Shown: positions 9,301 to 16,419 of the stretch, in pieces
Numbering within the stretch: position 1 is the first letter of the stretch
How the letters are laid out: every line of letters begins with the position of its first letter
Origin: CAVZTX01 sp963778375
GTDB lineage: Bacteria > Chloroflexota > Ktedonobacteria > Ktedonobacterales > Ktedonobacteraceae
Assembly: GCA_963778375.1 (NCBI GenBank)
Contig: CAVZTX010000022.1
Location: 1-64,000, forward strand
Direction of reading: 5' to 3'
Length of the DNA: 64,000 nucleotides
Program-made: the position numbers and the translations under genes
Notes under the pieces: model-generated
Databases searched by the model: none
Seen by the model: only the letters and a program-made list of their open reading frames with translations
What the model was told of the DNA's origin: nothing

Positions 9301-11384
9301 GCCTGGATGAGGTTGCGCGTAAGTATGTCCTCGATTACTCGCCAGAATTTACAGAGGGACTGGGGCATCGTATGATGGTGACAACCGCCTGGCACGAAGA
9401 GATCAGTTCCTTGCTTAGCCAGGCCATGGATGACCTCGGTTTTTCTAATATTGATACGAGTGTCAGTCATCTGCTCCATTACTTGAAAACAATCTCCGGG
9501 CGTCTTGCGCTTGATGCGCTCGAATCCCCCAGCAGCGCGGCGGCGGCAGTAGGGCTGGGTGTTGTCACTGCATGGCTGCAAAAGAATAAAAAGCTGCGGC
9601 AAGCTGTCCTTGTTCCGGTAGATATTTATCCCCGCCTCTTCTCGCAGGAAGGTTCTGGCAGACCATTGCGCGGAGAGCGGCGCTGTGATCTCATGCTTGT
9701 TTCACTGAAACGAAACATCGTAGATGCCACCTTCATAGAGGTAAAATGGCGCAGGGGGCGGGTTCCGCTCGAGGAGCTGGCGCAAGATATGGTCTTGCAA
9801 ATGGAGGCATCCAAGCAAGCAATGGAGAATCGCTTCTTTAATGAAAAGCGTGTCGATGGGGCCTTACAACGCTCCTACCTGGCTAATGTGCTGCGCTTTT
9901 ACTTTGAGCGTTCTCGCCGCTACAATTTATTCGATCCCGAAGCCGAAAGTTCGTTCCTAGAACATCTTACACGATTGGAAAAAACGGGACTGGCTTTCAG
10001 ATCGAATTACGAAGGATATATTGTCAGTCTGGATAATGAGCCACGTAAACCATTATTACTTGGCGATGCAAAGGTTGTTGTTCTTACGGCTACCAATTTT
10101 GAAGATGAAACAGAACTCATTCCTGCTCTTTCTCGCTCTGCCAATGCGCAAAGCTGGGCAGGAAGCGCAACTTTTGAGGAGCACCCAGATAATCTTCCTA
10201 CTAGACAGGAGAGCTTGCGTGGGCCGGAAGTCCCGGGCTCAGAGACCCGGCCTCTCCAACACGATGATCCTCCTGTTATTCCCGATACCGAATCTGTAGA
10301 TACTCAAAATCACATTGATGCTACCGAGGTTGTTATCCCTTTGGGGGAAGCTTTAGGCGAACAGGTGAATTGGAATCCTGGCGTGAAAGGAAGCCCACAT
10401 CTTTTCATTCTTGGTATTCCTGGACAGGGAAAATCATGGACAACCACACGCATATTGTCTGAACTAGGCAAGCAAAATGTTCCCGCGCTCGTCCTGGATT
10501 TTCATGGGCAGTTTGCCGAGTCCCAGGGCATTTTTGTAAAGGAAGATTCGCCTAATGTGTTGGACGCAGCCAGAGGGCTTCCGTTCTCACCTTTTGAATG
10601 CACAACAGAAAATGGGCAAGGAGGATGGATGGCGAATGCATTGGCGGTAGCAGAGATTTTTGCATATGTAGCCGGGCTAGGTGAGATGCAGAAAGACGTT
10701 GTCTACACGTCGGTTCGAGATGCATATAAAGCTCGAGGCTTTGATGATAATGGCAATGACGATATTACCCATATGCTAGAATATCCAACGCTCAAAGATG
10801 TATTGAAGCGCATTGAGCAGAATGAGCAAGCACGTCATGTTGCTAATGTTGCTGCTCGTTGCCGTCCACTTCTTGAAATGGATCTCTTCCGTCCAGCAGA
10901 ACAATCAGCAGACCTGTTATCCCTTGTGCGCAGCGGGTTAGTTATTGATTTACACAATTTATTCGCGGAAACACTACAAATGGCTATCGGAGCCTTTGTA
11001 TTACGTAAACTCTACAAAGATATGTTCCGCTGGGGATATGCGAAACAACTGCGATTAGCCATTGTACTCGATGAGGCGCATCGCCTGGCTAAAGATATCA
11101 CACTACCTAAATTGATGAAAGAGGGACGCAAATTCGGCATTTCAGTAGTTGTTGCGAGCCAGGGAATAGGAGATTTTCACCCGGATGTACTGAGTAATGC
11201 AGGAACCAAAATCATCTTCCGCATGAATTATCCTGAGTCACGTAAGGTATCAGGCTTCATTCGTGGACGGCAAGGACAAGACCTCTCCGAGCGTATCGAA
11301 CAACTCTCTGTGGGTTCTGCTTATATTCAGACGCCCGAAATGTTGTATGGTTCTGAAGTGAAAATGTACTCCCCTGAGGGGTGA
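6354..11384 (+). CDS. DptH-like protein: PD-(D/E)XK-like motif plus C-terminal HerA-type ATPase
   Basis: A 1676-aa protein. The C-terminal domain has Walker A GIPGQGKS (1354-1361), a following LDFHGQF strand, and Walker B IVLDEAH with D1573 and E1574, followed by a segment (KEGRKFGISVVVASQ) with the sensor arrangement of HerA/FtsK DNA translocases. Before it lies RCDLMLV...FIEVKW with D1112, E1129 and K1131 in the spacing of a PD-(D/E)XK nuclease. The N-terminal 150 residues include ITTDKAIELRNR and a CLFIPSDLVDAA segment that recall DptH, the large ATPase of phosphorothioate-dependent restriction, whose length (about 1650-1700) also matches. It is the last gene of the operon and acts presumably on DNA in the cytoplasm together with the upstream ATPase. 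The family call rests on length, order and motifs, not on an alignment. Confidence 0.72.
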   Translation: MIDAPQTSTLQVELLAREIIARLKDAEPGHCARVDFLDRAEALRICHYISQQQLVPGIEFHILVSNEAPVENNAIFITTDKAIELRNRKQQPLCLFIPSDLVDAAYSSIANSFALIDGRALHAFVLERVRAQLSSELQSVVRPVFARLRGLTGVSDEQRLDFALTLLRRMESGETTQPGLELWRVGLIADASDTFVSRLDNNRDCVLSLSRPNKLGATTRERVQSIKVDSLTTTALIQFFHGRAMNDVRLWSRDLGKEQSLTFDRWIFPKTDPSDMRSVSITPFVNARGEVERYCHLSQPDGAKGSLLARYGAKETITVRWKTEPELPKELSRWRIGIVPFGSENGFEECIEERSVAGSRRTITIKLDMDFDEPLDYGVCIRIAPLSANGSEIISRDTGQAFYADSHEFFLVKVVGDPLPEPPRKSLRTVPTLAFGRLEVAAEMRETVLAETEPEWINKDLEYFRLRLNDHRILNIGLNSSLFELEKQVLANPREGGCFILNVDEVRPVDKQSFTLYPLLSGNAESWLPFWRAREAFFKRLKQSDVRNVIEAVDWTPDLAASALRYAQAYRELIDDLVSHRVEVSELCEALSFDSLLVRNTGSGETAEEAIVILPTHPLRVAWIASYTQLLHEWEKQLLEYPLRERKQSIDLQALRLLVPTNVPAFAYHAAASTTAFTFFQNLRFFHGVALPAGVPDPHRRYGDMAIILDTGIDQASVGDIQPDQLAEHLAKFHQSHPYAETLVTTLINPDRGDFFAEAIKKLLSTKTSAEEPEQIHSLPAFQIISYAEDGHKSTFQALEQVRQQQIDQRFGRKVDHFLPGLTTTARAMSQLEKAAPPEAHIAVITDFTRPAIVASSPSLDTSGGDTSSFSLYGLVNRFVSQFISDSEGLLWRHQIVTEGVRKPEPHPAGPRYSETLMELHTTLLNAGGYLLGGPTDTRPVLEVRLAAKQRDLLERLHVNTNWVITLDRFFTLDYYDSPHQQGLDEVARKYVLDYSPEFTEGLGHRMMVTTAWHEEISSLLSQAMDDLGFSNIDTSVSHLLHYLKTISGRLALDALESPSSAAAAVGLGVVTAWLQKNKKLRQAVLVPVDIYPRLFSQEGSGRPLRGERRCDLMLVSLKRNIVDATFIEVKWRRGRVPLEELAQDMVLQMEASKQAMENRFFNEKRVDGALQRSYLANVLRFYFERSRRYNLFDPEAESSFLEHLTRLEKTGLAFRSNYEGYIVSLDNEPRKPLLLGDAKVVVLTATNFEDETELIPALSRSANAQSWAGSATFEEHPDNLPTRQESLRGPEVPGSETRPLQHDDPPVIPDTESVDTQNHIDATEVVIPLGEALGEQVNWNPGVKGSPHLFILGIPGQGKSWTTTRILSELGKQNVPALVLDFHGQFAESQGIFVKEDSPNVLDAARGLPFSPFECTTENGQGGWMANALAVAEIFAYVAGLGEMQKDVVYTSVRDAYKARGFDDNGNDDITHMLEYPTLKDVLKRIEQNEQARHVANVAARCRPLLEMDLFRPAEQSADLLSLVRSGLVIDLHNLFAETLQMAIGAFVLRKLYKDMFRWGYAKQLRLAIVLDEAHRLAKDITLPKLMKEGRKFGISVVVASQGIGDFHPDVLSNAGTKIIFRMNYPESRKVSGFIRGRQGQDLSERIEQLSVGSAYIQTPEMLYGSEVKMYSPEG

Positions 11385-11469
11385 GGTGAAAGGGAACTGG
11401 TTCGAAACTACGACTTGTCATATCCTTGTGCTGGCTACTTCCTTCGAAAGTAGTCTGCAAAGAGGAGTG

Positions 11470-11571
11470 AGATGCTGCTCCTAATCGGCAGATGAGAAGA
11501 ACTGGCAAAACATCCCTGACACTGCTTGCTGTTGCAAGAGTGTATGACGTCTACAAGGAGGAGCATCTCTC
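11470..11571. repeat. Imperfect inverted repeat, probable IS end
   Basis: GAGATGCTGCTCCT at 11470-11483 is matched by AGGAGGAGCATCTC at 11558-11571, an inverted pair with one mismatch. The second arm lies directly beside the stop codon of the transposase tail at 11575, as expected of an insertion-sequence end. Confidence 0.35.
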
Positions 11572-11574
11572 CGT

Positions 11575-11901
11575 TTATGCGCCCACCTCCTTTGGAGTCA
11601 GAGTCACTTCATAACCCAAGGCTTCTAAGCGTTTGACTGTGTGTTTTCTGAGACGTTCGCGATCTAAGGTGTCAAAGTAGTTCGCTCCGAGTTCTGATAG
11701 GCAATACGCTTGGTGATCACATGGTAGAAGTTCACGGCCACGGCGTGGGAGACCGCCACGATCGCTTTGGTTTTGCCAATACGACGAGTTAAGCGGTGAT
11801 ACTGAGTCGATAGGTAGTTGTCTTTCGTCTGAAAAATTCTTGATGCTCCTGCAACCTAAGCGTATGGCCAGGAAGCCGTTTTTTAACAGCTTCCTGGCCA
11901 T
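11575..11901 (-). pseudogene. Transposase C-terminal remnant
   Basis: The last 40 residues of this 108-aa reading frame (LSELGANYFDTLDRERLR and a RLEALGYEVTLTP end) look like the extreme C terminus of a transposase common in Actinobacteria and Ktedonobacteria. The first 60 residues do not read like the same protein, so the gene is truncated and probably shifted. I cannot assign the IS family. It sits immediately downstream of the restriction-like operon and beside an inverted repeat, within a cluster of IS debris. Confidence 0.45.
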
Positions 11902-11921
11902 ACTGTAGCCATCAATTTGGC

Positions 11922-12335
11922 CTACTCCTTCTTCGCCTCGATATTCACCTGCCAGTTGATGCCATATTTATCGGTAAGACCTCCGAAAGTATCGCCCCAG
12001 AACACTTTCTCTAGTGGATGATCAGCTGAACCACCCGCACTCAGGTCGGCGTACACTTTGCGCAACTTCTCCTCATCGGAGCCGATGATTGAGAGGGCTA
12101 CTCAATTTTGTGAGGCCAGTGTTGCATCACTCCTATCACTTGCCCTGAGATTAATCTCGCCGCCAGACAACGACGCATTGATGACCTGACTTTTTTCATC
12201 ACCCGATGCGCTTGGATCAACGTCCCCCCTGGTTGTTATGGCTAGCTCTCCACCGAAAACGCTCTTGTAAAACCCCATCACTTCCTGGGTATGACCCGGA
12301 AAGAATAAATACGCGTCTAATTTCGTGTTGCTCAT
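11922..12335 (-). pseudogene. PhnB/VOC-family (glyoxalase-fold) protein with one in-frame stop
   Basis: Starting at 12335 the frame encodes a typical PhnB-like VOC protein: DAYLFFPGHTQEVMGFYKSV, then GGELAI and a DEKSQVINASL strand. A TGA at 12102-12104 interrupts it, but the same frame continues without shift through LSIIGSDEEKLRKVYADL and VFWGDTFGGLTDKYGINW to a TAG at 11922-11924. The combined 137 codons match the family length, so only the TGA breaks the gene. Such proteins are mostly of unknown function, with a fold shared with glyoxalases. A sequencing error or a genuine nonsense mutation are both possible. Confidence 0.75.
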
Positions 12336-12453
12336 AATTTTCTGCTCTTTCTTCGCTTATGCTTCTACTCATTCTGGTCTCTTCCAGTCAGTTTGACCGG
12401 TCTGCTAGTATACAACATTCCCCACTGCACTTTATTTGAACAGGTACTCCTCT

Positions 12454-12469
12454 CAGGGCAATCGCATCT
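12454..12469. repeat. Solo insertion-sequence terminal repeat
   Basis: CAGGGCAATCGCATCT here is identical to the outer 16 bases of the terminal inverted repeats of the small element at 47485-47609. No partner end is found nearby, so this is probably a remnant of a related insertion sequence. The segment 12336-12629 contains no gene; it holds this end and a 36-base motif at about 12514-12548 that recurs in diverged form at about 15865-15900. Confidence 0.55.
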
Positions 12470-12629
12470 CATTCACCCCATCCAGAATGCGTTGGATGTA
12501 GTGGTTGTCCCAACCCTGTACTGGCTATTGGGATATCCGTTCTAAAAATTGCTTGTCTACAACTAACAAAGTTGCGGACTGCATTATTGCATACTGGAGT
12601 GAACCCAGATTAGCATACCAGAGGCAAAG

Positions 12630-13020
12630 TCAACAAAGTAGCTCTTGGGCATATGCCATCTCAAATTCGATAGGTGGCAGATACCCCAAACTCGAATGGA
12701 GTCGTTTGGTATTATACACATCTTCTATGAACTGTTCAATGGTGCTTTGGGCTTCCTCGAAGGTCTGATACTGCTTGAGATCCACCTCCTCTTGTTTTAG
12801 GGTCTTGAAAAAACTTTCGGCCTTGGCATTGTCATAGGGATTGCCGAGGGCTGACATACTGATGCGAGCTTGAAGGCTCACTCACTAGACGACACAACTG
12901 ACGGATGGACATCTGTGGTTTCTCCTGCTTTGCTTGCATGATTAGGGCGTGCCGTGCTTGGATGGAAGTTGCTGGAAGGCTTTTTTTAAGACAGTATTCT
13001 CCATCGCTAACTGTCCACAA
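12630..13020 (-). pseudogene. IS3-family transposase OrfB, central deletion
   Basis: The start side (13020 downward) carries the OrfB N terminus with QAKQEKPQMSIRQLCRLV, the helical DUF/HTH_21 region. At about 12880 the reading jumps to the far C terminus in another frame: SALGNPYDNAKAESFFKTLK, the stretch around the third catalytic glutamate, then RLHSSLGYLPPIEFE. Roughly 500 bases that should carry the two catalytic aspartates are missing. The remnant is non-functional. Confidence 0.75.
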
Positions 13021-13244
13021 AAACGCTCCAATTCTGCCACTTTTGCCTCTAATGCTTGTGTTTGGCTCAACTGTGGGACACTGAAGGCTGCTTCCCCGCG
13101 TGTCTCATATTCCTGTCGCCAACGTGCCACCATACTAGCTGCCAGGTTGTGTTCTCGACAGATTTGCGCGGGCCGTTTCTCTCCACTGGCCAATTGACGT
13201 ACAATGGTCAACTTAAACTCTCGGCTATGTGGTCTTCCTCGCAT
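12942..13244 (-). CDS. IS3-family transposase OrfA (helix-turn-helix subunit)
   Basis: The protein begins MRGRPHSREFKLTIVRQL and has the transposase-8 helix-turn-helix (ICREHNLAASMVARWRQEY) followed by a leucine-zipper-like coiled coil (EAKVAELERFCGQLAMEN). The start at 13244 is preceded by AAGGAG seven bases upstream, which I prefer over the longer reading to 13268. It would bind the IS ends and, by -1 frameshifting, make OrfAB; the partner frame is deleted here. Confidence 0.75.
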   Translation of the reverse strand: MRGRPHSREFKLTIVRQLASGEKRPAQICREHNLAASMVARWRQEYETRGEAAFSVPQLSQTQALEAKVAELERFCGQLAMENTVLKKAFQQLPSKHGTP

Positions 13245-13356
13245 GTGACATCTCCTTGTCTGGTTCACTTGGCTGTAGTATACAGCACTTCTTGGGAGAT
13301 GTTGACTTTGGCAGTGGTGTGCTCACAGGGGTGCAGCCCACAGCGCGTAGTACTTT

Positions 13357-13782
13357 TCAGCCCCGATTAAAGGGATTCAGGTTTTCAAGGTTCTCTTTCG
13401 TAACTTTGGTCTTGCCCAGTAGGTCTTTACGTATGGCAAGGAAGATAAGACTGAGTAACTCACTTTCCTTGTCATAATCATGCTCTTCGTTGTTATCTGA
13501 AAATCTAACCCAGGCATCGTATGCCTTAATGACGTCGTCGCTGGCATAGAGCAGCAGCTGATCTCTGGCTAACATCCTTTCAAGGTCTGCCTCTTTTCCC
13601 GATACATCTTCATCATGCGTGACAGCGACTGATACCTTTGTGAAGTTTGTCAGGAAGTTTGTATACGCCTCGCGCTTCTGGTCGGCGATTTTGAGGTTTA
13701 ACTCTTTATTTCTCTGAAACAGATAGGGTAATACAGCGCCGAAAACGGCAATAAGGGCAACAATGATTTCGACCACAAGCAA
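13357..13782 (-). CDS. Small single-pass membrane protein, function unknown
   Basis: A 141-aa protein with one N-terminal membrane helix (about residues 2-22, VVEIIVALIAVFGAVLPYLF) followed by a basic RNKELNLK segment and a soluble, helical, highly charged domain. This topology, a short N-terminal anchor plus cytoplasmic coiled helices, is frequent in proteins encoded beside conflict-system genes, but I recognise no family. It is divergent from the caspase-like gene at 14024 with about 240 bases between them, so the two may share control. Codon use and an open frame suggest a real gene. It lies at the edge of IS debris. Confidence 0.6.
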   Translation of the reverse strand: MLVVEIIVALIAVFGAVLPYLFQRNKELNLKIADQKREAYTNFLTNFTKVSVAVTHDEDVSGKEADLERMLARDQLLLYASDDVIKAYDAWVRFSDNNEEHDYDKESELLSLIFLAIRKDLLGKTKVTKENLENLNPFNRG

Positions 13783-13976
13783 ACCTCTTTTTGTGAAAGT
13801 GAGTGCGCGTAAAAGATGATCTCTTTACTAAAAACTCATCTTTAACTGAGAAGTAACATATAAAATAATCAAATAGAACCGTGTTTGAGAGTCCCTTTGA
13901 TAGCGGATAGTACTTTCAGCCAGATATGTGCCATAGCGGCTCAAGAGGTGTGTATAATGGCATGTCATCGTTTTTC

Positions 13977-14001
13977 AAATGGGTATAGTTAATACCCATT
14001 T
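13977..14001. promoter_or_regulatory. Perfect 10-bp inverted repeat in front of the caspase-like gene
   Basis: AAATGGGTAT at 13977-13986 and ATACCCATTT at 13992-14001 are perfect inverted copies separated by five bases. The site lies between a possible -10 box (TATAAT, 13953-13958) and the GGAGG ribosome binding site of the gene starting at 14024. It could be a repressor operator or a leader hairpin. Confidence 0.55.
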
Positions 14002-14023
14002 TCCATAGAAAACTGGAGGCATC

Positions 14024-15631
14024 ATGGTGGTTGAGGCACAGGCAGCCCGAGCAAACGGAAGCGCGGGGGTGAGCAAGTCGAAGCGGCATGCTGTTATCGT
14101 CGGTATTAATGATTATTCTGGAACTGGTATTGGGAACTTATCGTTCTGCGCGGCGGATGCAGAAGCATTTTACGATGCGCTCATAACATATTGCGACTAT
14201 GACCCAGATTGCGTCGTCCTGTTCTCGGACGGCCCTCACGAAAAGGCCAAGAAGCCCGAACGTTCAGATATATTGGCCGCCATCTCCGACATGGCCTCTC
14301 GCGCCACTGAAGAAGACTCCATCCTCCTATTCTTTGCCGGTCATGGCACACGGGACCCAAAAGATAGCTACCTGCTGACACAGCAATTCCGAACACAGGT
14401 TGTCGCTGACACGAGTATCCCAATGGATATGATTAACAATTACTTTCGTGAGTCCAGGGCAAAGTTCATAATGCGGTTTTTCGACGCATGCCATTCAGGG
14501 CATATTGGCGCACGCACAGCGCCAGTCGGGCCGGATATCAAGAAGCATTTCTTGGTCGAGGGAAAGGGCTGGGCAACACTTTCGGCGTGTGAAGAAGACC
14601 AGTACGCCCATGAAGATCCGGAGCTTGGACATGGCATCTTTTCATATTGCCTGATCAAAGGCCTGAGCGGTGAAGCTGCGACATCCGAACAGCATATCAC
14701 CTTTGATTCGTTGATCTCATATACGATAACTAATACAATCGAGATCACGAAAGACCGTGGATTGGAACAAACGCCGGTTACCGGTGGTTTCCACGCGGGA
14801 ATTCTCGTGCTGGCAACTGTACGCTCGCCGCGCCCGACTCAGGTATTATCTGCACTGGTAAAGATACAGGAGACGACCGTCGATCAACTCAAACCGACCC
14901 CCGACAAAGTTCCCCAATTCATCGCAGATATCCGCTCTATCCTGCAAAATGAGCCACTGAAGATGGATTATGTGGCTCCTAATCAGGAGGCGAAGATGGC
15001 CCTCGGCGATAAGCTAACGCAGAAAGTCTATGAGTGGTGTGAGGAGCAGAAGCGTCTCTATCATGACCACTTAGATGGCGTAGCAATTATCAGCCTGAAG
15101 CGTCAATCGATCCAGGCGTGCCCCCTTAACCTCCAACTGGCAGAGTATATTCAGGCATCGAAGATCAAACAAGCAGTAGGACTGAGGCTGACCTATCGAA
15201 CCGAACAGGTAAAGTCTAATTCCTGGCAGCTAGCCTTCATGGGCAATTACGAGACCCGTGAAGTATTGAGTGGGATCAGCGAAAAGCAAGGGCATTATGA
15301 ATCGGCGGTCTTCCTGATGATCAGGACTAAGGATCTGCTGATGCCAGTGTGCGCGATGGTGATCGCTATCATTTCGTCCACATTCGGCCTCTATCTACTG
15401 CAATATTCCTGTTCAACATTGTTGGATCCAAGTCAAAAGGAGTATTGGGACCCGACTACGTTCTCTGTACGGACTCTGCATGCGATTCCCTTTACCGATC
15501 AGGAAGGCGTGCAAACCCTTGAAGAACTCAAGGGCCTTTACCCACAACTCGTCTCCTTCTTGAATGAGAGCTGTTCGGCGCGACGCACCTATCTGGAAAG
15601 CATAGGTGTGTTAGGACAATCGTTGGTGTAG
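14024..15631 (+). CDS. Caspase-like (peptidase C14) protease with C-terminal domain of unknown function
   Basis: Residues about 20-265 form a caspase/metacaspase p20-p10 domain: the opening strand HAVIVGINDY, the catalytic histidine in FFAGHGT (H107) and the catalytic cysteine in FFDACHSGH (C156). The dyad is intact, so the protease is expected to be active. The remaining 270 residues are helical and unassigned; in other bacterial caspases such tails sense or recruit, so this one may regulate the protease. Bacterial caspase-like proteins act in programmed cell death and antiphage defence. Start chosen at 14024 with GGAGG five bases upstream. It stands alone, divergent from a membrane protein gene and flanked by IS debris, which fits a mobile defence cargo. 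A perfect inverted repeat just upstream suggests tight regulation. Confidence 0.82.
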   Translation: MVVEAQAARANGSAGVSKSKRHAVIVGINDYSGTGIGNLSFCAADAEAFYDALITYCDYDPDCVVLFSDGPHEKAKKPERSDILAAISDMASRATEEDSILLFFAGHGTRDPKDSYLLTQQFRTQVVADTSIPMDMINNYFRESRAKFIMRFFDACHSGHIGARTAPVGPDIKKHFLVEGKGWATLSACEEDQYAHEDPELGHGIFSYCLIKGLSGEAATSEQHITFDSLISYTITNTIEITKDRGLEQTPVTGGFHAGILVLATVRSPRPTQVLSALVKIQETTVDQLKPTPDKVPQFIADIRSILQNEPLKMDYVAPNQEAKMALGDKLTQKVYEWCEEQKRLYHDHLDGVAIISLKRQSIQACPLNLQLAEYIQASKIKQAVGLRLTYRTEQVKSNSWQLAFMGNYETREVLSGISEKQGHYESAVFLMIRTKDLLMPVCAMVIAIISSTFGLYLLQYSCSTLLDPSQKEYWDPTTFSVRTLHAIPFTDQEGVQTLEELKGLYPQLVSFLNESCSARRTYLESIGVLGQSLV

Positions 15632-15660
15632 CCGACGTGAACCTGCGCGAAGTATTAGCA

Positions 15661-15689
15661 CAAGCGTTGATGATAACCAACAACGCTTG
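15661..15689 (+). terminator. Hairpin downstream of the caspase-like gene
   Basis: CAAGCGTTG at 15661-15669 and CAACGCTTG at 15681-15689 form a perfect nine-base stem with an 11-base loop, about 30 bases after the stop. There is no T-tract, so it may be a Rho-type pause or RNA-stabilising hairpin rather than a classical terminator. Confidence 0.4.
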
Positions 15690-15864
15690 CCTGGCGTGGT
15701 TACTCGTCGACCAATGGCACCTGATAAAACGCAGTCTGCTGATCCGGAGACTTTTTCTGTGATGACCGGAGTGGCCTGGCGGCTACGACGTTTGGCGGCA
15801 GTAGAAAGAGGTAATCCTGCACCGGTTGTCGGCCATAGACTTCGGTCATTTTCATTTGGAGACC

Positions 15865-16090
15865 CCTGTACTGGCTACCGAGAATATCGGTTCCAAAAAA
15901 GAGTGTCATTAGTGGCTCAACTGATTCCTTTTCTCCTTGAGAACAAGGTCTGAGTCGGCAACTTTATTTCGCCTGAAGAATCCTTTAATGCACGTAAAAT
16001 AATGGTCCTGAGTCGGCGACTTTATTCTTCCTGAACACTGTTGTAGAATTTGAATAATTGCGTTCCCATGTGAATAAATCCGTTCCCATT
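15865..16090. repeat. Insertion-sequence end debris with nested direct repeats
   Basis: Three things are seen. A 36-base motif at about 15865-15900 resembles 12514-12548. A 28-base direct repeat occurs at 15950-15977 and 16008-16035 (24 identities). A 20-base tandem repeat fills 16051-16070 and 16071-16090, each copy with TGAATAA and CGTTCCCAT. Multiple short repeats at an end are typical of IS21-like elements, but no transposase gene remains. The rest of 15632-16419 shows no gene that I can support. Confidence 0.45.
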
Positions 16091-16419
16091 TCGGCTGAAA
16101 GGGGTGGCATGTGAAGGAGGCCATCTCGAATGTTGCGTAACGACGTATAATGAGAAGATGCTAATCTCAGTTCAGACTTAGCTTCTGGACTTTTCTGCTA
16201 TGTACCCAAACACAACATTCAGGGTGGCATCATAAACAAAAACGTACCATTTTATGCTCGATAAACGCCTGAAAGAAGAACAAAACCCAGCTAGAAACGT
16301 GCTAACAAGGACTTCGACTATCTCCATCCTCATCTCTCATTTCACTTGCAAAACATTCCTCAAGATTGTTTACTATTACGTAGCAAGTTCATCTCTTCAG
16401 GAAGAAGTTTGTATCTAAC

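Larger units (their letters stand above)
12630..13284 (-). mobile_element. IS3-family insertion sequence, internally deleted
   Basis: OrfA is complete, but OrfB is missing its middle: the N-terminal part and the C-terminal part of the rve/DDE integrase meet at about 12880, in different frames. The first two catalytic aspartates are therefore absent and the element cannot transpose on its own. Terminal inverted repeats could not be fixed by eye; the right end is near 13284. Confidence 0.7.

Noticed and set aside
12406..13284. TAGTATACA at 12406-12414 and 13276-13284 as a target-site duplication of a composite element
   Set aside because: The core GTATAC is self-complementary and short; chance cannot be excluded and the ends do not match each other as inverted repeats.
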